This document shows, piece after piece, positions 53,301 to 61,871 of a stretch of 64,000 nt of DNA; within the stretch, counting starts at the first letter, position 1; each line of letters opens with the position of its first letter. The stretch is taken from assembly GCA_910589155.1 (NCBI GenBank), contig CAJURY010000005.1:1-64000 (forward strand). The letters run 5' to 3'. Below the pieces are notes generated by a model that saw only the letters and a list, made by a program, of their open reading frames with translations, made no database searches and was not told where the DNA came from. The position numbers and the translations under genes are program-made. This DNA comes from an uncultured Oscillospiraceae bacterium (GTDB lineage: Bacteria > Bacillota > Clostridia > Oscillospirales > Oscillospiraceae).

Positions 53301-55868
53301 GTTGCAGATATCACCGGCCTTACCATTTTAACTGGTATTACCGAACTGAATCTCAGCGGCAACAATCTTACCACCCTGGACGGTGCTTTGATTCCCGATG
53401 GTGTGACTAAGCTGAATCTCTCTGATAACAAGGAACTGACAGAGGTTACGATAAACAACCGCACCAATCTGGATCTGGATCTCACCGGCTGCATCGCTTT
53501 GGAAACGCTGAAGCTTGAGAACTTTGGCAACAAGGAACTGAATCTCACCGGTTGTACCAATTTGATGAATCTATATCTCAGAGGTTCTCAGCTCACCAGC
53601 CTGGATATTACAGACTGCGTCAAGCTGCACAACTTTGACATTTCCAACAGCAATCTGGAAAGCATCACCGCTGCCGACGCTTCCGCCTATACGGACGCTT
53701 ACTACTGGAACTGGACTGGCGCCAAGCTGGATCTCACTGCTTCCACGAAGGAAGGCATTTTGAAGGACGGCATGAGCACCTACTTCGAAAACGCTGAACT
53801 GGAAGAAGAAATTGATCCGGAGGAAAGCGTTCTGCTCAATAAAGGCAGCACTGCCAACACCAAACAAATTAATCTTTCCCTGCCTGCATACGCCCTCATC
53901 ACAAAAGTTACCTATAAAAACGATTATGATGAAGGCTACGGCATTAACAGCGGTACTGTCTCTGTCTCCAGTGACGGCCAAAATTACACGCAGGTTGCAG
54001 CGTTCAGCAACGTTCAACTCGATGAGGAAAAGACCATTGAACTGCCCGAAGGCACCCGTGGTCAATATGTACGCATTGATATCACCGATGGTCGTGGCTG
54101 GGGCTATAACATGAAGGTCTGGGGTCGCGGCACCGCTCCGATGGGCTATAGCTACGGCAATCAGCAACCCGCTCTCACACGTGACGTCAAGACCATCTAC
54201 GCAAAGGACAATGGCGCTTCCTACAACGTCATCGACGTTCTCAACAGCGCTTACGCCTCTACCAGACTGGTTCAGAGCGGCACCCTTCTCTCCACCCTCT
54301 CCGACGTCGACTGGCTCGCTGCCAATTACGTCTCCAACAACACTGTCGTTCCCGAAAACGCACAGGCTCGCATCACCAACTCCAAGGGTCAATCTTATGA
54401 ATTCCAGTCCGCTGGCACTTTCGTTGCCGACGTTGCAGACGTTTACACCGTTTCCTTTGTGAGCGGCTACAACACCCTCCTGACCTCCGAAATCCACGTG
54501 GATCACGACTTCGTTGACGGCGCTTACACCGCGCCTTCCTGCACCGAAGAAGGCGCTCAGGTCAAGGGCTGCATCAACTGCGGTCATGAAATCACCGTTT
54601 CCGTTCCCAAGGCTGAACACACCTGGGACGAAGGCGTTATCACTGCGCCTTCCTGCACCGAAGAAGGCTTCACCACCTTCACCTGCGTCGAATGCGGCGA
54701 AACCATGAAGGGCGACGTCGTCAAGGCTCTGGGTCATAACCACGAAGCCGTTGTCACCGCGCCTTCCTGCGAGACCGTAGGCTACACCACCTACACCTGC
54801 TCCGAATGCGGCGACAGCTATGTATCCAACGTCGTTGCAGCTCTGGGTCACAGCTATACCTCTGTTGTCACCGCTCCCACCTGCGACGCCATGGGTTACA
54901 CCACCCATACCTGCGAACGTTGCGGCGACAGCTATATCGACTCCTTCGTACCCGCAACCGAGCACGATTACGAAAAGACCGTTACCAAGGAAGCTACCTG
55001 CACCGAAGAAGGCGAATTGACCTTCACCTGTAAGCATGAAGGCTGCGGCAAGACCTACACGCAGGTTCTGCCCAAGGCTGACCACGACTGCGAGGCTACT
55101 GTTGTAGAAGCTACCTGCCTTGGCTACGGCTATACCCAGTACAAGTGCGCCAACTGCGATCATAGCTACATCGATGCGCTCACCCAGCCTCTGGGCCACA
55201 GCTACAAGGCAGTGGTAACCGCTCCCACCTGCGATGAAGGCGGCTATACCACCCATACCTGCGAACGCTGCGGCGACAGCTATGTTGACAGCTACACCGA
55301 TGCTTTGGGTCATAAGTGTGACGCTTTCACCGACATTGCCGATCACTGGGGTAAGGACGCGATCTGCTTCGTTACCGAGCGCGGCCTGTTCGCAGGTACC
55401 ACCGCTACTACCTTCGGACCCAATGTTAACATGACCCGTGGTATGCTGGTGACCGTTCTGTACCGTCTGGAAGGCGAACCCTTCACCAAGTTGGATAGCG
55501 CCTTCACTGACGTAGAAGCCGACACATACTTTGCAGCACCCATTGCCTGGGCTGCCGCCAATGGTATCGTCGCTGGTAAGGATGCAACCACCTTTGCGCC
55601 TTACGAGGATGTAACCCGCGAGCAGATGGCTGCCATTCTCATGCGCTATGCGAAGTATAAGGGATATGACGTCACTGCAACCAATGATCTGGCAGCGTTT
55701 GCGGATGCTTCCAGCATCTCCGAGTATGCAGTGTCCGCCATGCAGTGGGCTGTGGGCGCCGGTATCATCTCCGGCCGTTCCGCCACCACCCTGGTTCCCG
55801 GCGGCGATGCAACCCGTGCGGAAGTTGCTTCTCTGCTCACCCGTTTTGTCGCGCTGATCGAGAAGTAA
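50391..55868 (+). CDS. SLH-anchored endo-beta-N-acetylglucosaminidase, glycoside hydrolase family 85
   Basis: 1825 residues. A signal peptide (AGAAFLATAIVATTCVTTSLPARA) is followed by the GH85 barrel (about 45-480). Its catalytic pair is Asn236 and Glu238 in GYDGYFLNQEEGSY; the enzyme cuts between the two GlcNAc residues of N-linked glycans. Then come beta-sandwich domains (about 500-640), an FN3-like domain (about 645-735), leucine-rich repeats (about 965-1095: ITELNLSGNNLTTLDG, VTKLNLSDNKELTEV) and a discoidin-like domain (about 1140-1247). Seven Cys-rich repeats of 35-39 residues (about 1370-1640; e.g. VVTAPTCDAMGYTTHTCERC) and three SLH domains (1643-1825) end it. It is thus held in the cell wall and probably harvests host or dietary glycoprotein glycans. 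GAGG precedes the start. Confidence 0.94.
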   Translation: MKRNRGKSVWKRAGAAFLATAIVATTCVTTSLPARAADSWPNNVASAEPTFAGYRVKDVKNWNPETDPDAELLRAKIPLQNRNEAFKATQAKPYLESNAQVMLMQGDYGNSFFGSTLYTNEFSEHVLNFWQYADYYSPWHGAATAYTPQSLYDPVTSDWRARGFEFGIVNIPNPAYTNAAHKNGVLSIACIYFDPAFRPGQTCVDMIEQDSEGAFPVADQLIAMAEYFGYDGYFLNQEEGSYQEFKPFMAYLTSKGLWTQWYDTNSTFNSSKAAWLKDDTYGQIHNSVFVNYGSYFNIDTQISYAESIGVDPFKEVFYGLECNQNKFSGNHGSARNISGLYDETGNPRASVALFTPSDWYQRGVDELSISKGDELPLMQQNEYQWMVAERERMFFSGVYTDPTNTGLKSGYSRPDVGVSNAAGWVGVADFIAERSVIGGTSFYTNFNTGHGVQYFKNGMVSKDEEWTNINIQDILPTWQWWIESTDETKLTPAFDYGTKYTENDASGNAKTLPYTQVGAYDGGSSLVLYGNLTGADTMHLYKTDLSVNANSKLDVTFKKTSTDNASMKLGLIFKDAPETTVKVDVANSTVAGDWTTSTIDLSAYAGKSIAAITLEFEGEAENYQMNIGGLRISDGTYKPAAPTGFKVDRAFADGQMIVKWDIADYDTVKQYNLYGVMSDGSRVYLGGTYDDILYVKSMFGETESVTLELCAVGKDGTESEPATYTYTYNDKPSNVQVAEANTESGLLVRASTPGKLAVSFDAPKTGAPDSYEFEVILRNIESDHPENKVYTHTVEGTATSAEISLPITEGREYDLKIYAVKNGERGDAICYRGWSNDSYSQPLSVADLQINGQTIRLVDPDSVDWYKMHVTFDGEQIKSFKRGATSGRSMNFSLSKSTGILSIVVEDFAGNQSAPLDLAFINGSAYDLNAEYGADLIPDDALRGWLQTNVGKTIADLAAFNGAMDLSKVGVADITGLTILTGITELNLSGNNLTTLDGALIPDGVTKLNLSDNKELTEVTINNRTNLDLDLTGCIALETLKLENFGNKELNLTGCTNLMNLYLRGSQLTSLDITDCVKLHNFDISNSNLESITAADASAYTDAYYWNWTGAKLDLTASTKEGILKDGMSTYFENAELEEEIDPEESVLLNKGSTANTKQINLSLPAYALITKVTYKNDYDEGYGINSGTVSVSSDGQNYTQVAAFSNVQLDEEKTIELPEGTRGQYVRIDITDGRGWGYNMKVWGRGTAPMGYSYGNQQPALTRDVKTIYAKDNGASYNVIDVLNSAYASTRLVQSGTLLSTLSDVDWLAANYVSNNTVVPENAQARITNSKGQSYEFQSAGTFVADVADVYTVSFVSGYNTLLTSEIHVDHDFVDGAYTAPSCTEEGAQVKGCINCGHEITVSVPKAEHTWDEGVITAPSCTEEGFTTFTCVECGETMKGDVVKALGHNHEAVVTAPSCETVGYTTYTCSECGDSYVSNVVAALGHSYTSVVTAPTCDAMGYTTHTCERCGDSYIDSFVPATEHDYEKTVTKEATCTEEGELTFTCKHEGCGKTYTQVLPKADHDCEATVVEATCLGYGYTQYKCANCDHSYIDALTQPLGHSYKAVVTAPTCDEGGYTTHTCERCGDSYVDSYTDALGHKCDAFTDIADHWGKDAICFVTERGLFAGTTATTFGPNVNMTRGMLVTVLYRLEGEPFTKLDSAFTDVEADTYFAAPIAWAAANGIVAGKDATTFAPYEDVTREQMAAILMRYAKYKGYDVTATNDLAAFADASSISEYAVSAMQWAVGAGIISGRSATTLVPGGDATRAEVASLLTRFVALIEK

Positions 55869-56238
55869 GGGTAATTCTCATGCGCTTTTGGCGGTCGTGT
55901 CCTGCGGAGCACGTAATTCTGTAGAACTTGTAATCCTCCGGCGCACCCACCGTTAAAAGCCAATCGCAACTAACCTAAAATCCCCCAGGCCGTAGATTTC
56001 CTACTGCCTGGGGGATTGTACTTCCATCACTGATTCCGCCCATAGTTTCCTGTGGCCACTAATGAGCGGTAATTAAATATACTTTCCTTTTCCATGGCCG
56101 CTTTTAATTGGCAAGGAAAATCTCAAACGATGTGCTTTAACAAACTGCCTGGGAGCGAACCAGTCGCTCCCAGGCATAAAATTCTATCGTATTCCAAGGA
56201 AAACCGCAGTTCCATTTTCATAGGAAAGCGGCAAACCT
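55869..56238. other. Intergenic region with two hairpins
   Basis: AATCCCCCAGGC/GCCTGGGGGATT (55979-56017) can end the GH85 transcript. GCCTGGGAGCGA/TCGCTCCCAGGC (56147-56175) can end the minus-strand phosphatase transcript. No gene is seen between them. Confidence 0.6.
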
Positions 56239-56958
56239 CTACAGCTCCTCCAAGCGCATTGCCTTACCCAAGACATCATTGGATATTTGCTGTATTTCTG
56301 AAAGATACGCTTCCCCCAAGCGGTCAAAAATCACATCCATTGCGCCCTTTAAATTCGGCGGCCGCTCTGTGGTATTGTGGCAGTCGCTCCCAAGCAAATG
56401 AATTTCACCTGACCGCAGCATACGAAGGGATTTTCTTTGGGTTTTTCGGTCACAGAAAAAGGCCGCGTTGCTCTGGATGAAAACCCCGTCATTAATCAAA
56501 TGAAAAAGCTGTTTTTTCTTTAGAAATTTGGTATATCGCTCCACATGGACAATAATTGGCGTAATATCGTTCTCTTTTAACGCCAATACTTCATTCACTA
56601 CCTCATTCGACCATCTTTCAAAGGGCATTTCCAGCAAAAGATACCGAGTTCCCAAAATGCACAGCTTTTTGACATTCTGACTTTTGCCGATCCCCGGAAA
56701 AAAGGCCACCTCTGCGCCGACGTATATTTTCGGATGCTCTTCGGCGCTGTATACGCGCAAAAATTCCTCAATGGAACGCTGTCTTTTCTCAAAAAAATGC
56801 TCAAAATTCTGCCCTGGATAAAAGTGCGGAGAAGCAACAATGGCGTCTATCCCCTGCGCTTTCATCATCTCCAGCATAATAAACGATTCTTCCGCGTTCT
56901 GGCTCCCATCGTCCATCCCCGGAAGAATATGCGTATGAAAATCAATTTGCTTCCACAC
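56239..56958 (-). CDS. CpsB/YwqE-type tyrosine-protein phosphatase (PHP fold)
   Basis: 239 residues. The metal-binding motifs of PHP phosphatases are present: DFHTHILPGMDDGS, IVASPHFYPGQN, PIIVHVERYTKF and LLGSDCHNTTERPPN. CpsB enzymes dephosphorylate the BY-kinase that steers capsule or exopolysaccharide length, so the gene fits the surface polysaccharide cluster of which it is the last member. The kinase is not in the window. The start is GTG at 56958 with GAGGGG upstream. Confidence 0.9.
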   Translation of the reverse strand: MWKQIDFHTHILPGMDDGSQNAEESFIMLEMMKAQGIDAIVASPHFYPGQNFEHFFEKRQRSIEEFLRVYSAEEHPKIYVGAEVAFFPGIGKSQNVKKLCILGTRYLLLEMPFERWSNEVVNEVLALKENDITPIIVHVERYTKFLKKKQLFHLINDGVFIQSNAAFFCDRKTQRKSLRMLRSGEIHLLGSDCHNTTERPPNLKGAMDVIFDRLGEAYLSEIQQISNDVLGKAMRLEEL

Positions 56959-57055
56959 TATATATTTCCCCTCGCATGAAAAGCTTGCTCATTTGTTTTA
57001 CCCTTTATACTATAAAAACATTTTTGCGCTTCATAGTTTAAAATCCTCCGCAGCG

Positions 57056-57544
57056 TCATCCTACCAAACTGATCTTCTGTTTTTTGCGCTTTGCATAGAT
57101 CGCCAATACAGAAAAAGCAACCATACTGCCAATCGCGCACCCCACCAGATCGATCCATATATCTCTTACAGAGGAAGTTCTGTCATTGAATAATTGGATC
57201 GTTTCGTCAAGCAGCGCAACGGTCATGCCCGCAAAAAGCAGGTACTTATATCTGCTTTTGATCGGCTCGCCTTGGAGAAACAGGAAAGCGGCTAATTCTG
57301 TGCCCAGTATAAAAAACTCCGAAAAGTGCCCAAGCTTCCGCACATAAAAACCGATGCTTTTTTTCTGATACGGATCATTCGGCTTTTCCTCTTCCACCGT
57401 ACCGCCAAACTCCGTGATGACCGTGTTGCTGATGTTTTCCGACACTTTACGGGGCAACATAGAGTTGCCCCATATAAATGCAATTGTTAAAAAAATCAGA
57501 ATCAGGATGCGTTTTGCAGCGCTTGATTTAATTTCGTGCAGCAT
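57056..57544 (-). CDS. VanZ-family membrane protein
   Basis: 162 residues with four membrane segments and the VanZ signature VRKLGHFSEFFILGTELAAF plus LLDETIQLFNDRTSSVRDIWIDLVG. VanZ proteins alter teicoplanin sensitivity in enterococci, but many family members sit in polysaccharide operons with unknown tasks. The start overlaps the previous stop (TAATG). Confidence 0.88.
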   Translation of the reverse strand: MLHEIKSSAAKRILILIFLTIAFIWGNSMLPRKVSENISNTVITEFGGTVEEEKPNDPYQKKSIGFYVRKLGHFSEFFILGTELAAFLFLQGEPIKSRYKYLLFAGMTVALLDETIQLFNDRTSSVRDIWIDLVGCAIGSMVAFSVLAIYAKRKKQKISLVG

Positions 57545-58413
57545 TACTTTTTAGCCTTCAATCCTCTTCTGAAGTTTCCATCCACAATTAAAATAATTGC
57601 GCACACTGCCAAGGCAAAAAGCAAGCCAAACGCACCGTTAATCGCCATTTCCTTCCACTGATTGCCGAAGCTCTTATGGAGATTGTGGAAATAGAATACA
57701 AGGGCATTGCCGCCCGCAAACAGAGCATAGTAGAAATAATGCTTGACCGCCAACACAACGGCAGATGCCTTACATGCGGAGATGATGGTAACAAGGGTCA
57801 GCAAAATCCCATCCAAGCAAAGAACGACAACGAGTGCCCCTGTCATCGGCACAGAGCATACGCCAAACAGCAAAACCGCCAAACCAGTCAAAGCAACTGC
57901 TTCCACAACCTGCGTCACTGTCTGCATTCCAGCGGACTTGCCCGCCATACTATAGGGTCTAAAGGTGTTGCGCATAAACCAGGACATACCGATCATGCTC
58001 AGCAAAAACGGAATGATTCTGGGAAGCTGCTGCAATTCCAAGCCGTAATGTACATCGCCGCGCGTCCCCCAACCAAAAAGCTGCGTCATTACAGCGTCGG
58101 CAGACGCAAAATAAACAATGTAGGCCACTGCGCCGACCAAGGTTCTTGCCGTATGATAAAAAGCGCGATATTTGGAATTGCCAATGTCCTCATTTGCTTT
58201 TCTCTTCAGGGGGGAGAGGATAACTTCCAAAGTAGCCGTCATCAATACAAGAACCATCGTGTAGCTCAAAAAGCTGCTAATTGGCGTTACGCCGAACACC
58301 GGCATAAGCAATCTCCATATCACTGCGCAAACAACCAGAATTGCAAGTTTTCCCAGAAACTTTAGCGCGGTTTTCTGCCCTGTTTTTCGTTCAGTTGTCA
58401 TTGTCTTACTCAT
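57544..58413 (-). CDS. Membrane protein of unknown function in the polysaccharide cluster
   Basis: 289 residues with about seven membrane segments (LAILVVCAVIWRLLMPVFGV, FLSYTMVLVLMTATLEVIL, LVGAVAYIVYFASADAVM, IIPFLLSMIGMSWFM, ALTGLAVLLFGVCSV, ALVVVLCLDGILLTLV, GLLFALAVCAIILIVDGNF) and a basic tail (RRGLKAKK). I do not recognise the family. It lies between rfbC (four-base overlap) and vanZ (overlap), hence is translated with them. Confidence 0.75.
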   Translation of the reverse strand: MSKTMTTERKTGQKTALKFLGKLAILVVCAVIWRLLMPVFGVTPISSFLSYTMVLVLMTATLEVILSPLKRKANEDIGNSKYRAFYHTARTLVGAVAYIVYFASADAVMTQLFGWGTRGDVHYGLELQQLPRIIPFLLSMIGMSWFMRNTFRPYSMAGKSAGMQTVTQVVEAVALTGLAVLLFGVCSVPMTGALVVVLCLDGILLTLVTIISACKASAVVLAVKHYFYYALFAGGNALVFYFHNLHKSFGNQWKEMAINGAFGLLFALAVCAIILIVDGNFRRGLKAKK

Positions 58414-59015
58414 TTCTTATCTCCTTTACATTTTATTGTCATCCATTTTTGATCCTTTTCACTCAGAATTAACGGTGTTCCATCGGATAAGGCATATCCT
58501 TTCGCCAAAGCTGTACCGCCGTACACGCCGTGCACATCCATCCAGTCGATCCCGATTGCAGGATCATTCCATGCGAGCCCCCCTTCATCGCCTGGGTGAT
58601 AGAAATCAGTGCACTTGTAGCAAAATTCCGCCGTATCGCTCAACACCAAAAATCCGTGTGCAAAGCCCTCGCTTATGTAAAACTGCTTTTTGTTTTCCGC
58701 TGTCAGTTCAACGCCGTGCCATTTTCCATAGGTTTCGCTCCCTTTGCGCAAATCCACCGCGACGTCAAACACCCGTCCGCTGATTACCCGCACAAGCTTT
58801 CCCTGTGGATACTGCTTTTGAAAATGCAATCCGCGAAGCACGCCTTTTACAGACATACTCTGATTGTCCTGAACAAAATTCATGTTGAGACCCGCTTCGC
58901 GCATATCATTTTGATTGTAAGTCTCCATAAAATATCCGCGGCTGTCCCCATGAACCGTCGGCTCTATCACATAAAGCCCTTCAATTGGGCATTTTGTTAC
59001 TTTGATTTGACCCAT
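58410..59015 (-). CDS. rfbC: dTDP-4-dehydrorhamnose 3,5-epimerase
   Basis: 201 residues. VHGDSRGYFMETYNQNDM, FVQDNQSMSVKGVLRGLHFQ (active His), QGKLVRVISGRVFDVAVDLR, YISEGFAHGFLVLSD and YHPGDEGGLAWNDPAIGI are the conserved steps of the RmlC cupin. It makes dTDP-4-dehydro-L-rhamnose for surface polysaccharide. Its partner rfbD lies upstream; rfbA and rfbB are beyond the window or elsewhere. Confidence 0.96.
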   Translation of the reverse strand: MGQIKVTKCPIEGLYVIEPTVHGDSRGYFMETYNQNDMREAGLNMNFVQDNQSMSVKGVLRGLHFQKQYPQGKLVRVISGRVFDVAVDLRKGSETYGKWHGVELTAENKKQFYISEGFAHGFLVLSDTAEFCYKCTDFYHPGDEGGLAWNDPAIGIDWMDVHGVYGGTALAKGYALSDGTPLILSEKDQKWMTIKCKGDKK

Positions 59016-59039
59016 AACCTCTCCTTATTTTAGAATATT

Positions 59040-59861
59040 TCATTCAATTGGCGGCATAGGCAGTCCTTTTTCTTGCGCCACCTGGTAGGGATAGAACATT
59101 AATTTTTTGTTGTTAATTTTATATTGTATTCTCCTTTTTAATACTCGGATGATATACCCAAAATACGGTAAGGAGTACACTGTTTCTACGACTTTTCTTC
59201 GAATGGAAGGTTTTCTCCCTTCTTTCCAAGATACCGTTGCATGATGAATTGTATATTGTTTTTTTGTAAGTGTTCCTATTTCAAACAATTCTTTCGGATA
59301 AATTACAAAATCATTTAAATCCTGATACTTATTATTTAGCTTAAATTCCGGATAATGTTTCAAAATATAGGTCTCAACATAGCGATTACTTGTTTCAAAA
59401 CTATTAACTAATACATGATCATCATCTGTTAGGAAAAAAGGAACATCGCATTGTAATTGATTAAAAACAGTGTTCTCCTACAGATTTAATAAATTTTTTA
59501 TCAAAGGATGCCCCGCAACCGCACCAAAAATCGCTGTGCAAATTAAGGAATCATATGCAAATCCGAAAAAACACTTTTTACTTAATAGTGGCTCAAATTC
59601 GTGAAAGACTTCTATATCCGTATCTAAATAAATACCACCCATTTCGTATACTGCCTTAAAGCGATAATAATCGCCAATAAATCCCCATCTTTTTTCAGCC
59701 GCTGCTTTTCTTACAAATTCATTTTCATCAACAGAGCAGTTGCTCTCATCCCAACGAACGATTTCATAGCCATCAAGCAGTTTCCATGAGTCAATACATT
59801 TTTGTAATTTAGATGGAAGAGGCTTTCCACCGAACCAGCAATAATGAATAATTTTTGGTAT
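59040..59861 (-). pseudogene. GT32-type glycosyltransferase, interrupted by an amber codon and lacking a start
   Basis: The frame reads PKIIHYCWFGGKPLPSK, then GFIGDYYRFKAVYEMGGIYL and DTDIEV, the sugar-nucleotide DxD region of capsule-type GT32 enzymes. After IKNLLNL a TAG occurs at 59478-59480; the same frame continues ENTVFNQLQCDVPFFLTDDD to the normal end PYQVAQEKGLPMPPIE. At the other end the expected MIPKIIHYCW is preceded by GAT instead of ATG (GGGGGAG still visible), and only ATA codons could start it. Both changes suggest an inactivated gene. The stretch is clearly AT-rich compared with its surroundings, a sign of foreign origin. Confidence 0.8.
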
Positions 59862-59893
59862 ATCTCCCCCGTGTATTTTTATTCATTGCATTT

Positions 59894-60754
59894 TTAATCA
59901 CTTCCATCTTGCAAATATCTCCTCAGCGCATCCTCCCATGATGGAAGCAGCTTGAATCCGTTCTCTGTAAGTTTACTCTTATCCAGTCTGCTATTAAACG
60001 GTCTTTCGGCCTTCGACAGTCCATACTCCGCAGTCGTAACCGGGACAACCTTGGTATCATACTGTGCCTGCTTAAAAATCTCACAGGCAAAATCGTACCA
60101 ACTGATATAGCCGCCCTCGTTTGTCGCGTGATAGTATCCGTACTTTTCCGTCTCCACCATATCAACCAGCAGCCGCGCAAGATCATAGGTATAGGTAGGT
60201 GTCCCAATCTGATCCTTCACTACGCGGATTGTATCATATTTTTTGCCAAGTGACAACATTGTTTTAATAAAATTATTTCCGTTTTTACCGAAAACCCAGG
60301 CAACACGGACAATGAAATACTTTTCCAGCAGACCCGACACCATGCGTTCGCCGTCAAGCTTCGTCTGCCCATAATAGTTTTGCGGCGCGTATGATGTGCA
60401 ATCAGGCTTCCACGGTTCCTCTCCCAGTCCATCAAACACATAATCTGTGCTGATATACATCATTTTGCAGCCAAGCGCCTGGCAAACCATTGCAATATTC
60501 TCCGTGCCGTCCACATTGATCGCCTTGACCTTGGCTCTATTTTCCTCGTCCTCCGCAGCGTCCACAGCCGTCCACGCAGCACAGTGTATGACTGCCTCCG
60601 GCGCAGCCTCCGTCATAACGCGGCGCACCGCCGCCGAGTCGGTGATGTCCATCTCTGCAACACCTACGCCAATCGCAACATGACCTCTTTTCGCCAGTTC
60701 ATTAATAACGTCGGTTCCAAGCTGCCCCTTGGCTCCTGTTACCAGTACTTTCAT
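59894..60754 (-). CDS. rfbD: dTDP-4-dehydrorhamnose reductase
   Basis: 286 residues. VLVTGAKGQLGTDVINELAK is the NADPH loop; VIHCAAWTAVDAAEDEE, MMYISTDYVFDG and YGQTKLDGERMV (YxxxK) are canonical RmlD motifs. It makes dTDP-L-rhamnose. The downstream glycosyltransferase is broken, and rfbC follows after it. It starts six bases behind the aminotransferase stop. Confidence 0.95.
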   Translation of the reverse strand: MKVLVTGAKGQLGTDVINELAKRGHVAIGVGVAEMDITDSAAVRRVMTEAAPEAVIHCAAWTAVDAAEDEENRAKVKAINVDGTENIAMVCQALGCKMMYISTDYVFDGLGEEPWKPDCTSYAPQNYYGQTKLDGERMVSGLLEKYFIVRVAWVFGKNGNNFIKTMLSLGKKYDTIRVVKDQIGTPTYTYDLARLLVDMVETEKYGYYHATNEGGYISWYDFACEIFKQAQYDTKVVPVTTAEYGLSKAERPFNSRLDKSKLTENGFKLLPSWEDALRRYLQDGSD

Positions 60755-60760
60755 CCTACA

Positions 60761-61861
60761 TCACCCCAATATTATATCGCATATCTGATCGACATCCGCA
60801 ATGGCCAGATCCGCATACAGTGGAAGCGTTAAAACCCGATCTGCAATATATTTCGCAATTGGCGTGCTCTCCACATCAAATCCTTCTTGCCCCTTATAGC
60901 AGTCAAAGCTGTTCGTCAGTGGATAGAAGTACTTGCGTGCAGCAATACCTTTTTCAGCCAACAGCGAAAATACCTCATCTCTGGAATAACGATACCCATC
61001 AAAAACAACTGGAAAATACGCATAATTGGATTGCACATCCTTTTGCGGCGCACACAGCTTTATTCCCTTAACACCGTCAAGTCTTTCTCGATAATGCTCC
61101 ACAACTGTTCTGCGCTTCGCAATTTCCCCATCCAAGTGCCGCAAATTGCAAATGCCCATTGCAGCGGCAAATTCATTCATCTTCGCGTTTCCGCCAACAT
61201 ATTCCACAGATTCCGGCCCATGAATCCCAAAATTTTTTAAATCATTTAACACAACTGTAAACTCACTGTTCTGATAACAAACCGCGCCGCCTTCAATCGT
61301 ATTGAATACCTTGGTTGCGTGGAAGCTAAACATGGAGGCGTCGCCAAAATTTGCAGCGCTGATTCCCTTATAGGTTACGCCAAAGGCATGCGCCGCATCA
61401 TAAATAACCTTCAAATTGTATTTTTGCGCAAGCTCCTTAATCGCCTCCACATCGCACATATTGCCATATACATGCACAGGCACAATTGCAACGGTTTTGT
61501 CCGTAATCAACGACTCGATTTTCGTGACGTCTATGGTATAGTCCTTATCATTAATGTCGCAGAAAACCGGTTTCAATCTATTACGCACAATCGCATGCGT
61601 TGTGGATGCAAAGGTAAACGGTGTCGTAATGACTTCACCGTTTGGGGGAAAATTCATTACAGCAAGGGAATTTTCCAGTGCGAGATGACCATTGGTATAT
61701 AACGTTACGTGCGAAACCGCTAAATAGTCCTTTAAATCGCGCTCCAGTTGTTTATGCCTGTCACCCATATTGGTAAGCCAGTGACTGTCCCACAACGGTC
61801 GGATTTCTTCTACATACTCCTCCAGCGTGGGCATAGAGGAACGCGTTACATTAATTACCAT
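60761..61861 (-). CDS. DegT/DnrJ/EryC1-family sugar aminotransferase
   Basis: 366 residues. HVTLYTNGHLALENSLAVM, TPFTFASTTHAIVRNRLKPVFCD, YDAAHAFGVTYKG and MFSFHATKVFNTIEGG (PLP-binding Lys) identify a PLP-dependent aminotransferase of dTDP-4-amino- or 3-amino-sugars. The likely product is a dTDP-amino-dideoxy sugar for the polysaccharide, next to the rhamnose genes. The exact sugar cannot be read. Confidence 0.93.
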   Translation of the reverse strand: MVINVTRSSMPTLEEYVEEIRPLWDSHWLTNMGDRHKQLERDLKDYLAVSHVTLYTNGHLALENSLAVMNFPPNGEVITTPFTFASTTHAIVRNRLKPVFCDINDKDYTIDVTKIESLITDKTVAIVPVHVYGNMCDVEAIKELAQKYNLKVIYDAAHAFGVTYKGISAANFGDASMFSFHATKVFNTIEGGAVCYQNSEFTVVLNDLKNFGIHGPESVEYVGGNAKMNEFAAAMGICNLRHLDGEIAKRRTVVEHYRERLDGVKGIKLCAPQKDVQSNYAYFPVVFDGYRYSRDEVFSLLAEKGIAARKYFYPLTNSFDCYKGQEGFDVESTPIAKYIADRVLTLPLYADLAIADVDQICDIILG

Positions 61862-61871
61862 AAAAAAACCT

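Noticed and set aside
54500..55320. Regular repeats that might suggest a CRISPR array
   Set aside because: They are imperfect, in frame, and code for Cys-rich protein repeats; there are no spacers or cas genes.
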